From positions 16,747-80,746 of the forward strand of contig JAGXGB010000011.1 in NCBI GenBank assembly GCA_024636955.1: a stretch of 64,000 nucleotides of DNA, given 5' to 3'. Below the pieces are notes generated by a model, which saw nothing but the letters and a program-made list of their open reading frames with translations, was not told the origin of the DNA and did not search any database. This document shows positions 47,364-55,655 of the stretch, piece after piece. Position 1 is the stretch's first letter. Each line of letters opens with the position of its first letter. Both the position numbers and the translations under genes were made by a program. This DNA comes from Bacteroidales bacterium. GTDB lineage: Bacteria > Bacteroidota > Bacteroidia > Bacteroidales > Lentimicrobiaceae.

Positions 47364-48035
47364 ATGGCAAACAGATTAATGGACCCTATTGGCCGACTGA
47401 TGGGTCTTCGATATAAGTCACACCCGTGGCATGGCGTTGATATAGGCAAAGATGCCCCCGACATAATAACATGTTTTGTTGAGATGGTTACTACTGACAC
47501 TGTTAAGTATGAGGTAGATAAAGTATCAGGCTATCTCAGAATCGACAGACCACAGAAGTACTCCAATGTTTTGCCGGCTTTGTACGGATTCATACCGCAA
47601 ACACTCTGTGCTGAAAAGGTGGCACAATTTGCAAATGAAAAAACAGGGCGAACCGGAATTATAGGTGATGGTGACCCACTTGATATTTGCATCTTGTCAG
47701 AGAAGAATATTTCGCATGGTGATTTACTGGTTCAAGCTATTCCAATCGGTGGATTCAGGATGATTGATGGTAATGAGGCTGACGACAAAATTATAGCAGT
47801 ACTAAAAAATGATGCAGTTTATGGTAACTATAAGGATTTCACTGAATTGCCTCCGCTTATTGTTGATCGCTTAAAGCACTATTTTTTAACATATAAGGAT
47901 CTTCCCGGCGAGTTAAGGGATTGCGAAATAACACATACATACGGTCCTGAAGAAGCAAAAGAAGTAATTGCAGCATCTATTGAAGATTACCGTCAAAAGT
48001 TTGAGAATTTAGACAATTTGCTCTCAGAGGTTTGA
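47364..48035 (+). CDS. ppa: Inorganic pyrophosphatase, family I
   Basis: A 223-residue soluble enzyme hydrolysing PPi to phosphate. The metal site GDGDPLDICIL (D-x-D-P-x-D) is at ~95-105. Supporting motifs are VEMVTTDTVKYEVDKVSG, LPALYGFIPQT, GGFRMIDGNEADDKIIAVL and the C-terminal HYFLTYKDLPG. It is longer than the ~175-residue bacterial norm, with an N-terminal extension of ~25 residues, as seen in Bacteroidota relatives. Confidence 0.93.
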   Translation: MANRLMDPIGRLMGLRYKSHPWHGVDIGKDAPDIITCFVEMVTTDTVKYEVDKVSGYLRIDRPQKYSNVLPALYGFIPQTLCAEKVAQFANEKTGRTGIIGDGDPLDICILSEKNISHGDLLVQAIPIGGFRMIDGNEADDKIIAVLKNDAVYGNYKDFTELPPLIVDRLKHYFLTYKDLPGELRDCEITHTYGPEEAKEVIAASIEDYRQKFENLDNLLSEV

Positions 48036-48092
48036 GATTAGATAAACAAATTGCCCTATTTACAGGTTGCAGCTATTGTGAATGAGTAGAGT

Positions 48093-48467
48093 ATGGCTAA
48101 TGAGAAACTAAAAAAAACACTAGTACTTGGTGCAAGCATGAACATTTCGCGCTTCTCCAATATTTGCATTAACACGCTCGTTGACAATAACATTCCAACG
48201 GAGGCTATTGGTTTGCGACCAGGGGAAGTCGCAGGAGTACGGATTCAAACAGGTTTGCCACAGTTTAGCAACATTCATACAGTCACACTTTATCTGGGGC
48301 CACCCAATCAAAAGCAGTATTTTGATTACATCATCAGCTTATCTCCCAGTCGGATAATCTTTAATCCCGGTACATGGAACCCCGATCTTGTGTTGCTGGC
48401 TAAAGAAAATAATATTGAAATCGTTAATAATTGCACCCTCATGATGATATCGGGTGGATATTATTGA
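48093..48467 (+). CDS. CoA-binding domain protein
   Basis: A 124-residue single-domain Rossmann-like protein of the CoA-binding type (YccU/CoA_binding_2). KTLVLGASMNISRFSNICI gives the nucleotide-binding loop, VTLYLGPPNQKQYFDYIISL the middle strand, and IIFNPGTWNPDL and the closing NNCTLMMISGG the family end. The cellular role of this group is unclear. It lies 57 bp after ppa on the same strand. Confidence 0.85.
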   Translation: MANEKLKKTLVLGASMNISRFSNICINTLVDNNIPTEAIGLRPGEVAGVRIQTGLPQFSNIHTVTLYLGPPNQKQYFDYIISLSPSRIIFNPGTWNPDLVLLAKENNIEIVNNCTLMMISGGYY

Positions 48468-48580
48468 TGTTTTTTTACCTCCTCACACACCAAATTGTTT
48501 CCTTTGTCGTTCTTGTCGTAAAAAAGAATTAATTTAGCCAATTAATTCGAATATCGTTGTAGAAATACTGCTAATCCCCT

Positions 48581-49843
48581 ATGATAAAGCGAATACCAAG
48601 GCAACTGTCATTTCTTGTTATATTATTTTGTTTTATTAGCCTCAGCAAAATACAAGCTCAGAATATAACCGCTATACCTGAAGCAGGTGGTGACATTTGT
48701 ATCGGTTCTCAATTTGTTGCCCCGGTCATGGTTACTTCAATCGAGCAAGTTGACTCGTTACTGCTGACCATTCATTATCCGGCTAACACTTTATCATTCG
48801 CCAGTGAACGCCAAAGGAATCCGCTGTTGCGTGATAACGGGTTTTTTAGCATCTTTAGTCCTGATGATACCACCACCATTCTTAAATGGGTAGCAACAAC
48901 ACCTCAAACTATTACCTCCGATAAGCTTGTTGAACTTATTTTCATTGCCGGAGCCGAGGAAGGCACTCTTTACTTTGATCCTGCGAATTCATATTTTCGC
49001 AACAGTACGGGCGATATACCCACTACATTTTCAAATACTTCTATAACGTTGTTTCCTGTGTTATCAGTAATCATCGAAGAAATAGATGCTACTTGTCCTG
49101 AAGAGTGCAATGCAAATGTTGCTGCATTTGCAAGTGGTGGTACCAGACCTTACAATTTTGAATGGAATGGAGTTGAGTCGGTCTTTGATAGTGTTGTTAC
49201 AGGAGCCTGCAGCGGAAGTTTATTGATCCGGATTACTGATGCGAATGGTTGTATACTCGATACAATCTTTGAAGTAAGTGAACTTGAAGGTGCAGTGGTT
49301 GAAATGAGCACGGACCCCGATACAGTTTACATGCAAAATCCAGTGATCAACTTCTCTTTTGAAGGTGACGATAATGTAATCGACTGGCAGTGGGACTTTG
49401 GTGATGGCTCACAAGGATCAAGAGAGCGTAGTCCTGTACATACCTATTTTAGCGCAGCCAATCCTCAGTTCACAAGCTATACTGCAACCTTATCTACTGT
49501 TAGCCAAAGTGGCTGCACACGCACTGATTCTATTACAATCCCTATACGTGAAGTGGAACTTTTTATTCCCAACGTATTTACACCTGGCGGCAACGACCTG
49601 ATCAATAATTACTTCCAGATAGCCAAGAAGGAGAATGAACAGAAAATACCAATCGATACTGAATTTATCAGAATGGAACTCATAGTGCTCGACCGCTGGG
49701 GTAGGAAAGTTTATGACGACCTGAACTATAAAAACAACTGGGACGGTGATAATTTACCTGAAGGAACTTACTACTACAGGCTGAATACTTTCGGCTATTT
49801 CAGGGATGAAAGTTATAAAGGCGCAGTTACTATACTGAGGTAA
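48581..49843 (+). CDS. Secreted T9SS cargo with cohesin-like, PKD and gliding-motility C-terminal domains
   Basis: A 420-residue exported protein. A signal peptide (~1-27) precedes a cohesin-like beta domain (~30-155, VDSLLLTIHYPANTLSFASE), an Ig-like SprB-repeat segment (~165-235, CPEECNANVAAFASGGTRPY), a PKD domain (~245-325, WQWDFGDGSQG) and a gliding-motility-associated type B C-terminal signal (~330-420, FIPNVFTPGGND, LIVLDRWGRKVYD, GTYYYRL). Type IX secretion exports and anchors such proteins on the cell surface. No enzymatic domain is visible; adhesion is a reasonable guess. Confidence 0.88.
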   Translation: MIKRIPRQLSFLVILFCFISLSKIQAQNITAIPEAGGDICIGSQFVAPVMVTSIEQVDSLLLTIHYPANTLSFASERQRNPLLRDNGFFSIFSPDDTTTILKWVATTPQTITSDKLVELIFIAGAEEGTLYFDPANSYFRNSTGDIPTTFSNTSITLFPVLSVIIEEIDATCPEECNANVAAFASGGTRPYNFEWNGVESVFDSVVTGACSGSLLIRITDANGCILDTIFEVSELEGAVVEMSTDPDTVYMQNPVINFSFEGDDNVIDWQWDFGDGSQGSRERSPVHTYFSAANPQFTSYTATLSTVSQSGCTRTDSITIPIREVELFIPNVFTPGGNDLINNYFQIAKKENEQKIPIDTEFIRMELIVLDRWGRKVYDDLNYKNNWDGDNLPEGTYYYRLNTFGYFRDESYKGAVTILR

Positions 49844-49844
49844 T

Positions 49845-49955
49845 AGTTCAAAGTTGCGCGTTCAAAAGTAGTTCAAAGCTGCGCGTTCAAAAGTAGTTCA
49901 AAGCTACGCGTTAACTGAATACTGACTGCTGAATGCTGACTACTGAATGCTGAAA
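49845..49955. repeat. Compound tandem repeat: 25-bp units, then 7-bp units
   Basis: Units of AGTTCAAAGCTGCGCGTTC type start at 49845, 49870 and 49895 (25 bp apart). They are followed by six 7-bp units of the type (A/G)CTGA(A/C)T from 49914 to 49955. The array starts 2 bp after the stop codon of the T9SS cargo gene. Confidence 0.93.
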
Positions 49956-49980
49956 ACAAATATTGATAACTTAGAATCCC

Positions 49981-51423
49981 TTAGAAATACAAATCCCTCG
50001 CACCTTCTTTTATCAACAATAACCTTTTACGCAACTCAGTAAGATTAACTGCGTCCTCAAGTGATTCAAGGTCGTGAATGTTCTTTTCAATAACTTCCCA
50101 GCCTTTTGTTTTGGTATCAGCGGGAGCATAGTCTTCAAGATACTCAGCAAGTGTAAGCATGGCATTGGGTGAGCAGAAATGTTTAATGAATCCCGGTACT
50201 GAGAATTCCATGAAGTGCTGCCCTGTTCTTTCCAGCCGATAACAAGCTGTGCAGAATGATGGCAGGAAATCTTTTTTCAACAACTCATCAATTATTTCAT
50301 TTAATGAACGGTTGTCGTTTATCTGGAATTGTTCCCTGTTGAGGTTTTGCTTTTCATTTACCGAATTCTCAGCATATGAACCAAGCTCAAGCTTTGTACC
50401 CCCGTCAATCTGAGATACCCCAAATTGAATAACTTCTTCACGTAATTCTGCCGATTCGCGGGCAGTTAATATCATACCTGTATAAGGTACTGCAAGCCTC
50501 AAAATAGCCACAAGCTTTACAAAGTCTTCATCACTAACGGTATAATCAGTTCCAATCTTAAGTGACGATGATGCATCTTTTATCCGGGGAAATGAAATTG
50601 TATGCGGACCAACATTGTAGCATGCTTCCAGATGGTTTGTATGCCTTACAAGTCCGAGAACTTCATATCTCCAGTCGTACAAGCCAAACAAAGCACCAAT
50701 GCCTACATCATCTATACCAGCTTCCTGAGCCCTGTCAAGACCGGTAAGCCTGTATTCAAAGTTCCTTTTCGCTCCACCTGTATGGTATAATTTATAAGCA
50801 TCGGGGTGGTAGGTTTCCTGGAATATCTGGTAGGTGCCTATCCCAGATTCTTTGACTGTTTTGAACCCTTCAATTTCAAGTGGAGCGGCGTTAATGTTAA
50901 GTCTTCGTATTTCACCGGGACCTTTCTTAACACCATACACAAGCCGAACATTGTTGGCAATAAATTCAGGTGAGTATTCAGGATGTTCGCCGTAAACCAG
51001 AATCAGTCTTTTCTGTCCATGATCTTCAAGCGCTTCCACTTCTGATACCAATTCGCTATCTGAAAGTGTTTTTCTAATCGCTTCCTTATTGGATGTGCGG
51101 AATCCACAATACCTGCAGTTGTTGGTACATTTATTACCAACGTACAGAGGCGCAAACAACACTATGCGGTTTCCATAAACTCTTTTCTTAAGCTCCCTTG
51201 CACCTTCTTTAATTTCCTCAACCAGAGCAGGGTCAGTAGTATTTATTAGCATTGCCGTTTCCCTAAGGGTAAGGCGCTCTTTATTCAAAGATTTTTGTAT
51301 AATTGAACGAATTTCAGTGGCATTCGGGATGGTTTCATTTATTAAACTCCATAACTCTTCGGGGTCTATAAACGGCTTCATTCTCTCGTCAGGGATCCTA
51401 CATTTTTCAGGATTGAATATCAT
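49981..51423 (-). CDS. hydG: [FeFe] hydrogenase H-cluster radical SAM maturase HydG
   Basis: A 480-residue radical-SAM enzyme that splits tyrosine to give the CO and CN ligands of the H-cluster. The SAM cluster motif is NKCTNNCRYCGF (CxxxCxxC, residues ~98-109). The C-terminal extra cluster motif is CTACYRLERTGQHFMEF, which separates HydG from ThiH. Length is usual. hydE and hydF are not in the window. It closes the minus-strand island that contains HydABC and the sensory hydrogenase, and has its own -7 box (51461-51468). Confidence 0.96.
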   Translation of the reverse strand: MIFNPEKCRIPDERMKPFIDPEELWSLINETIPNATEIRSIIQKSLNKERLTLRETAMLINTTDPALVEEIKEGARELKKRVYGNRIVLFAPLYVGNKCTNNCRYCGFRTSNKEAIRKTLSDSELVSEVEALEDHGQKRLILVYGEHPEYSPEFIANNVRLVYGVKKGPGEIRRLNINAAPLEIEGFKTVKESGIGTYQIFQETYHPDAYKLYHTGGAKRNFEYRLTGLDRAQEAGIDDVGIGALFGLYDWRYEVLGLVRHTNHLEACYNVGPHTISFPRIKDASSSLKIGTDYTVSDEDFVKLVAILRLAVPYTGMILTARESAELREEVIQFGVSQIDGGTKLELGSYAENSVNEKQNLNREQFQINDNRSLNEIIDELLKKDFLPSFCTACYRLERTGQHFMEFSVPGFIKHFCSPNAMLTLAEYLEDYAPADTKTKGWEVIEKNIHDLESLEDAVNLTELRKRLLLIKEGARDLYF

Positions 51424-51460
51424 GGCCGTAAGTATATACGTGGTAGTCAGTTTAGTATTA

Positions 51461-51468
51461 CAAAGGTA
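51461..51468 (-). promoter_or_regulatory. -7 promoter box of hydG
   Basis: On the minus strand this reads TACCTTTG (TAnnTTTG consensus), 38 bp before the hydG ATG and 13 bp past the stop of the upstream metallo-hydrolase gene. Confidence 0.45.
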
Positions 51469-51480
51469 CGAATTATATGC

Positions 51481-52260
51481 CTAAATGTCGACGATCAGGT
51501 TATCGTAAGCAAGGTGAACATTAGGCGGAAGTTTCTTTTCAACTTCATCATGAAGTCCAAGGAAATGACTTATGTGCGTTAGAAAGGCTTGCTCAGGCTT
51601 AACTTCATTTATTAGCTCAATGGCTTCATTCAATGAGAAGTGCGATACATGTTTTGAATTCCTTAATGCATTTATAACTAACACTTTACTCCCTTTTATC
51701 TTCTCCTTTTCAGCATCTGAAATGAAACTTGCATCCGTAATATAGGTCAAGTCACCTATTCTGAAGCCCATAATAGGCAGTTTGTCGTGCATTATCATGA
51801 TGGGGAGTATTTCAGTATCACCAATTGAAAACCTGTTCTCTGAAATCTCATTTACTGTAAGCTGTGGTGCACCAAAATACCTTCCTTCTGAGAAGATATA
51901 TGGGAACTCAGTCTTTATAGCTTCAAGCACATGCTTAGTTCCATATATCGGGATGGTTTTATTCAGAATGTAGTTGAAAGCCCTTATGTCATCAAGTCCT
52001 GCAATATGGTCGCGGTGTTCATGCGTAAAAAGCACAGCATTTATATCCTCCACGTTCTGCTTAAGCATCTGAAACCTGAAGTCCGGGCCGCAGTCAATAA
52101 TGATATTCTGACCGTCAACACTAACCATGGCAGAGGTTCTGAACCGTTTATCGTGTGCATTGGTTGATTTGCACACACTGCAGTTGCAGGCAATCACCGG
52201 CACTCCTATAGAGGTTCCTGTTCCTAAAAATGTCAACTTCATTGGTTTCGCTTCTGCCAT
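51481..52260 (-). CDS. MBL-fold metallo-hydrolase, PhnP-like
   Basis: A 259-residue metallo-beta-lactamase-fold protein. The zinc motif FTHEHRDHIAGLDD (HxHxDH) is intact. LGTGTSIGVPVIACNCSVC near the N-terminus has the Cys pair typical of PhnP-like members, and HISHFLGLHDEVE supplies the C-terminal His residues. PhnP relatives hydrolyse cyclic phosphodiesters; the true substrate here is unknown. The ATG at 52260 is used; MKLTFLG at 52242 is an alternative. The leader contains the 22-bp array at 52274-52361. Confidence 0.88.
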   Translation of the reverse strand: MAEAKPMKLTFLGTGTSIGVPVIACNCSVCKSTNAHDKRFRTSAMVSVDGQNIIIDCGPDFRFQMLKQNVEDINAVLFTHEHRDHIAGLDDIRAFNYILNKTIPIYGTKHVLEAIKTEFPYIFSEGRYFGAPQLTVNEISENRFSIGDTEILPIMIMHDKLPIMGFRIGDLTYITDASFISDAEKEKIKGSKVLVINALRNSKHVSHFSLNEAIELINEVKPEQAFLTHISHFLGLHDEVEKKLPPNVHLAYDNLIVDI

Positions 52261-52273
52261 ATTATTCTAATAA

Positions 52274-52361
52274 ATCAATTCTTCAACTTCAGTATATCAA
52301 TTCATTAACTCAACAAGATCAATTCATCAATTTCAATATATCAACTCATCAACTTCCTGAA
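52274..52361. repeat. 22-bp tandem array, four copies, overlapping the ribF 3' end
   Basis: Units of ATCAATTCATCAACTTCA type start at 52274, 52296, 52318 and 52340, exactly 22 bp apart. The copy at 52340-52361 encodes the final residues of RibF (EVDELIY on the minus strand). The distal copy at 52274 would still encode EVEELIY followed by a stop, 66 bp away and in frame. Confidence 0.95.
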
Positions 52362-53298
52362 AATCCTTCAACAACCGCACACTCATTTCATCCATACCTG
52401 AAAATTCCAGCTCATCGCGTATTCTTTTTACAAATGAAATATTAGCTTCACTTCCCTTTAGTTTCTCAATGTCAGTAACAGTGCCATTACCGTCCTGGCT
52501 AAAGATGTGAAGGTCAATGATAATTTCCTCAATATCCCGCACTTCAGGTGGAAGTGAGTTCTTGATATTGAGAATGCCTTTATAATTTTGTCCTTTCACC
52601 AACACACTCACTGCATACACGCCGTCAGGGGGTACAAGTTTGCTGTCGTCATTTATCTGAATGCGGTATGTTGGAAAATCTAACGCTTTACATGCTGCAC
52701 TGCCATCACCAAGGTTACCAATTATAATGTAAAGATGATCGAGGTAGGCATTGGCCCTTTGTATTTTACCATCAAGTAAGGCTTTCCTTATCAGCGTTGA
52801 ACTAACTGTTTCACGGTGAATGTCTTGCTCAGGTATCTCTTCCACTCCGAAGTTGTAATACTTTCCGAGCTCATACAAATACTCAAAGTTCCCTTCCCTA
52901 TTGTGGCCAAAGTGATGGTTGAAGCCTATTACCACTTTCTTTGCATGAAGTCGTTTTACGAGTATGTTCCTGATAAAATCAACCGAAGATATCTCTGAAA
53001 ATTCTTTAGTAAACTCAACAATGATAAGATGATCAAGACCCGTTTCAGAAAGCAGCTTAATTTTCTCTTTCTGAGAGTTAATAAGCAACAAATTCTTACC
53101 TGCAGTATCTGGGAAAAGCACCTTCCGGGGATGGGGATAGAATGTAATTAAAACTGACTCACCACCATGCATCGCTGCAAGTTGATTTATCCGGTCAATT
53201 ATGGTTTTGTGCCCAACATGAACCCCATCAAATGATCCTGTGGTAATCACAGGATTCAGGATCTCTCCTGCACTATCAAATCCGTAATGAATCTTCAT
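52333..53298 (-). CDS. ribF: Bifunctional riboflavin kinase / FAD synthetase
   Basis: A 321-residue enzyme making FMN and then FAD. The N-terminal adenylyltransferase domain has VITTGSFDGVHVGHKTII (HxGH) and VVIGFNHHFGHNREGNF. The C-terminal kinase domain (~185-310) has GDGSAACKALDFPTYRIQ, LVPPDGVYAVSV and GILNIKN. I start at ATG 53298 (MKIHYGFDSAG). Its product FMN/FAD would serve NQR and other flavoproteins in the window. The stop codon lies within the 22-bp array. Confidence 0.95.
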   Translation of the reverse strand: MKIHYGFDSAGEILNPVITTGSFDGVHVGHKTIIDRINQLAAMHGGESVLITFYPHPRKVLFPDTAGKNLLLINSQKEKIKLLSETGLDHLIIVEFTKEFSEISSVDFIRNILVKRLHAKKVVIGFNHHFGHNREGNFEYLYELGKYYNFGVEEIPEQDIHRETVSSTLIRKALLDGKIQRANAYLDHLYIIIGNLGDGSAACKALDFPTYRIQINDDSKLVPPDGVYAVSVLVKGQNYKGILNIKNSLPPEVRDIEEIIIDLHIFSQDGNGTVTDIEKLKGSEANISFVKRIRDELEFSGMDEMSVRLLKDFQEVDELIY

Positions 53299-53352
53299 TA
53301 AATTGCAACAGATTAATCGAAACAAGTAAAACCAGTAGTCTGGCAGCTAAAC

Positions 53353-53979
53353 CTAGGACTTCTTTACAAAATATGCTATCTTTTCAAGCATAGTGATCAC
53401 ATCATACTCCTGCAAATAAACATGCGATGGAACGTTAAGTGGCTTGGGCGAAAAGTTAAATATTCCTTTTATGCCAGCCTGAACCAGCGCTTCAGCAACT
53501 TTTACTGCTTCTTCACCGGGCACTGATATCACAGCAATTGATATGCCTTCATCCTTTATAACATCAACCATTCGATCAATATGGTAGCACGGGACTCCGG
53601 CATATATCTTGTCAATCTTGTCAACATTGGTATCAAATGCAGCTACTATAGTAAGTTTGGTACGTTTACCGCTGAAGTAGCCCATAATTGACCTACCCAG
53701 GTTTCCAATTCCTACAACAGCTATTTTCTGACCGTCGCGTGTGTCAATTATCTTACCAATAATATCAATAAGCTCTTTCACATCATAACCTTGCCTTAGT
53801 GTGCCGGTATAGCCTATGAGCATGATATCACGCCTCACCTGCACGGGAGTAATATGCAACATGTTGGCAATTTCATGTGAAAAAATATGTGGCTTACCGC
53901 TGGCATGATAATTAAGCAAGGCGCGGCGGTACATACTTAATCTTTCAACTGTTTTGTCAGGGAGTTTTTTATTGGCCAT
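53353..53979 (-). CDS. rex: Redox-sensing transcriptional repressor Rex
   Basis: A 208-residue NADH/NAD+ sensor. The N-terminal winged helix has RLSMYRRALLNYHASG and MLHITPVQVRRDIMLIGYTG (residues ~38-57). The NAD-binding domain has VGIGNLGRSIMGYF (GxGxxG) and ISVPGEEAVKVAEALVQAGI. A C-terminal swapped helix ends the protein. Rex leaves DNA when NADH rises and typically controls fermentation and hydrogenase genes. Its placement within the hyd island and two TGTTA-N6-TAACA sites at 61992-62024 make hydCBA and hydS strong target candidates. Confidence 0.95.
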   Translation of the reverse strand: MANKKLPDKTVERLSMYRRALLNYHASGKPHIFSHEIANMLHITPVQVRRDIMLIGYTGTLRQGYDVKELIDIIGKIIDTRDGQKIAVVGIGNLGRSIMGYFSGKRTKLTIVAAFDTNVDKIDKIYAGVPCYHIDRMVDVIKDEGISIAVISVPGEEAVKVAEALVQAGIKGIFNFSPKPLNVPSHVYLQEYDVITMLEKIAYFVKKS

Positions 53980-54002
53980 TTGATATATTCTTATGTGGGT
54001 TA

Positions 54003-54112
54003 ATTTTAGTGGGATAAATTAATCGTTTATGTGGGATAAATTACTGGTTTATATGGGATGTATTAATGGTTTATATGGGATGTATTAATGGTTTATGTGG
54101 GATAAATTAATG
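54003..54112. repeat. 22-bp tandem array, five copies
   Basis: Units of consensus GTTTATGTGGGATAAATTAATG start at 54003 (degenerate), 54025, 54047, 54069 and 54091, with a ragged partial copy to ~54120. All steps are exactly 22 bp. The array fills the spacer between rex and the 3' end of the receiver-kinase gene. Confidence 0.96.
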
Positions 54113-54142
54113 TTTTATTTAATCAGGTAAATTCATTTGTAA

Positions 54143-55264
54143 TTAATTAAGTGGAAAAATAACACTGAAAGTACTTCCCTGGTCAGGAACGCTCTGTACA
54201 TCAATTTCTCCATGATACATGTCTACTATCTTCTTCATTATCGATAATCCTAAACCTGAACCTGTTATGTTTCGGGTTTTAGGATTCTTTATCCTTACAA
54301 AATCGTGAAAAAGTTTTCCTTTTTCTTCATCTGTCATTCCAATGCCTGAATCACTTACTTTCAGAACTATGTTCTTACTTGTACTTTTAATAAAAACATC
54401 TACCCTGCCACCATTCTTATTATACTTAACAGCATTCGAGATAAGATTATTAAAGATAATCTCAATTTCATTAGGGTCAGCATCCATGAATACTTTTTCT
54501 TTAGTATTCAAATAGAGGTCAACGTCTTTCTGGATTGCATATGGGCGCATGGTGTCAAGTGACAACAGGGCTATATGTGTTATATCAACCGATTGTATAT
54601 GTTGAACCGGCCTGCCCGATTCTATTTTAGTTAAGTCGAGCAAATCCATTATCAGGCTGCGCATGCCGTTAACCCGTTCTAATGATCTGTCAATCATCTC
54701 CTTATAAGCATTGATATCAGTACCAAGTTGTTGATCGTTCATCATTCTAAGGTAACCTTCAATGGCATTCAATGGAGCCTTAAGCTCATGAGATAGAACT
54801 GAAAGAAACTGAAAGCGTATCTGCTTCCCTTCTTTGTTCATCTTCTGTGTCATGCGCTTAAGAAACAACTGCTTGGTGATATTTTCAATTGACGCCCGCA
54901 GTTCCTGAGGAGTAAAAGGCTTGGGGATGAAATCATACGCACCATCACGTGTAGCCTTTACAGCAAGTTCAAGTGAGGCGTATGAAGTGATCATCACCAC
55001 AACAATATCATAAAGCTTTTGCTTCACATATTCCAGTACTTCAACGCCCTGTATGCCTGGTAATTTATTATCAAGCAGGATAATATCGGGCTTTTCACGG
55101 TCAATAATTTCAATACCTTCTTCACCTGTAGAAGCTTCAAGCACTTTAAATTCAATGTGTTCATCCATAAAAGGATAGTCAACCTTGAAGTTTTGCAGTA
55201 TACGGTGGGTACCCATGCGTATGCCGGGTTCATCATCTACTACCAGTATTTTATATTCCGCCAT
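54143..55264 (-). CDS. Receiver-histidine kinase hybrid
   Basis: A 373-residue cytoplasmic protein with an N-terminal REC domain (~1-125: DDEP, phospho-acceptor Asp in DIILLDNKLPG, Lys in DFIPKPF), a coiled linker, HisKA with the His in FQFLSVLSHELKAPLNAIEG (~150-170) and HATPase (FNNLISNAVKYN, KVSDSGIGM, GSGLGLSIM). No membrane segment or DNA-binding domain is present. It lies 3 bp after the single REC gene and forms a phosphorelay candidate with the hydrogenase-like kinase upstream. Confidence 0.93.
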   Translation of the reverse strand: MAEYKILVVDDEPGIRMGTHRILQNFKVDYPFMDEHIEFKVLEASTGEEGIEIIDREKPDIILLDNKLPGIQGVEVLEYVKQKLYDIVVVMITSYASLELAVKATRDGAYDFIPKPFTPQELRASIENITKQLFLKRMTQKMNKEGKQIRFQFLSVLSHELKAPLNAIEGYLRMMNDQQLGTDINAYKEMIDRSLERVNGMRSLIMDLLDLTKIESGRPVQHIQSVDITHIALLSLDTMRPYAIQKDVDLYLNTKEKVFMDADPNEIEIIFNNLISNAVKYNKNGGRVDVFIKSTSKNIVLKVSDSGIGMTDEEKGKLFHDFVRIKNPKTRNITGSGLGLSIMKKIVDMYHGEIDVQSVPDQGSTFSVIFPLN

Positions 55265-55267
55265 GTT

Positions 55268-55654
55268 TTAAATCTTAAGCAATTTATTGATCTCCCTGTG
55301 TAATTGATCTGATCTGATGCCTTTATCCAACATAAGGTCAGCTTTTATCCATTGTTGGTCGTCGTTATGGTTTGTGTCAAATGACATTCCTGTTTCAGCG
55401 GTCACCGCAGTTGCAATAATTATAGGCACATCAGGGTATCTACGCCTTATTTTATATGCAAGTATAAAGCCGCTGTCGTCATTTTCCATCATCAGGTCAA
55501 GTATAGCCAGATCAGGTTTTATGGTTTCAATAATGGTTTCAGCCTCTTTCTGGCCTTCTGCAGTAATTGTTTCAAACCCAAACTGCTCTACTTTTGCCCG
55601 CATCTGGAACAAATAATCTATATCGTCGTCTACAATCAGGATGGTCTTTTTCAT
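55268..55654 (-). CDS. Single-domain response regulator
   Basis: A 128-residue stand-alone REC domain: VDDD acidic pair near residue 10, phospho-acceptor Asp in LAILDLMMENDD (~53), and the conserved Lys in MLDKGIR. No output domain. I start at ATG 55654 (MKKTILIVDDD), one base past the stop of the hydrogenase-like kinase, so the two are probably translationally coupled. It may act as a phosphate shuttle between that kinase and the receiver-kinase hybrid. Confidence 0.92.
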   Translation of the reverse strand: MKKTILIVDDDIDYLFQMRAKVEQFGFETITAEGQKEAETIIETIKPDLAILDLMMENDDSGFILAYKIRRRYPDVPIIIATAVTAETGMSFDTNHNDDQQWIKADLMLDKGIRSDQLHREINKLLKI

Positions 55655-55655
55655 T

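Noticed and set aside
49981..51423. ThiH (thiazole synthesis) as an alternative for the radical SAM gene
   Set aside because: The C-terminal CTACYRLERTGQHFM cluster motif and the hydrogenase context indicate HydG; no thi genes are nearby.
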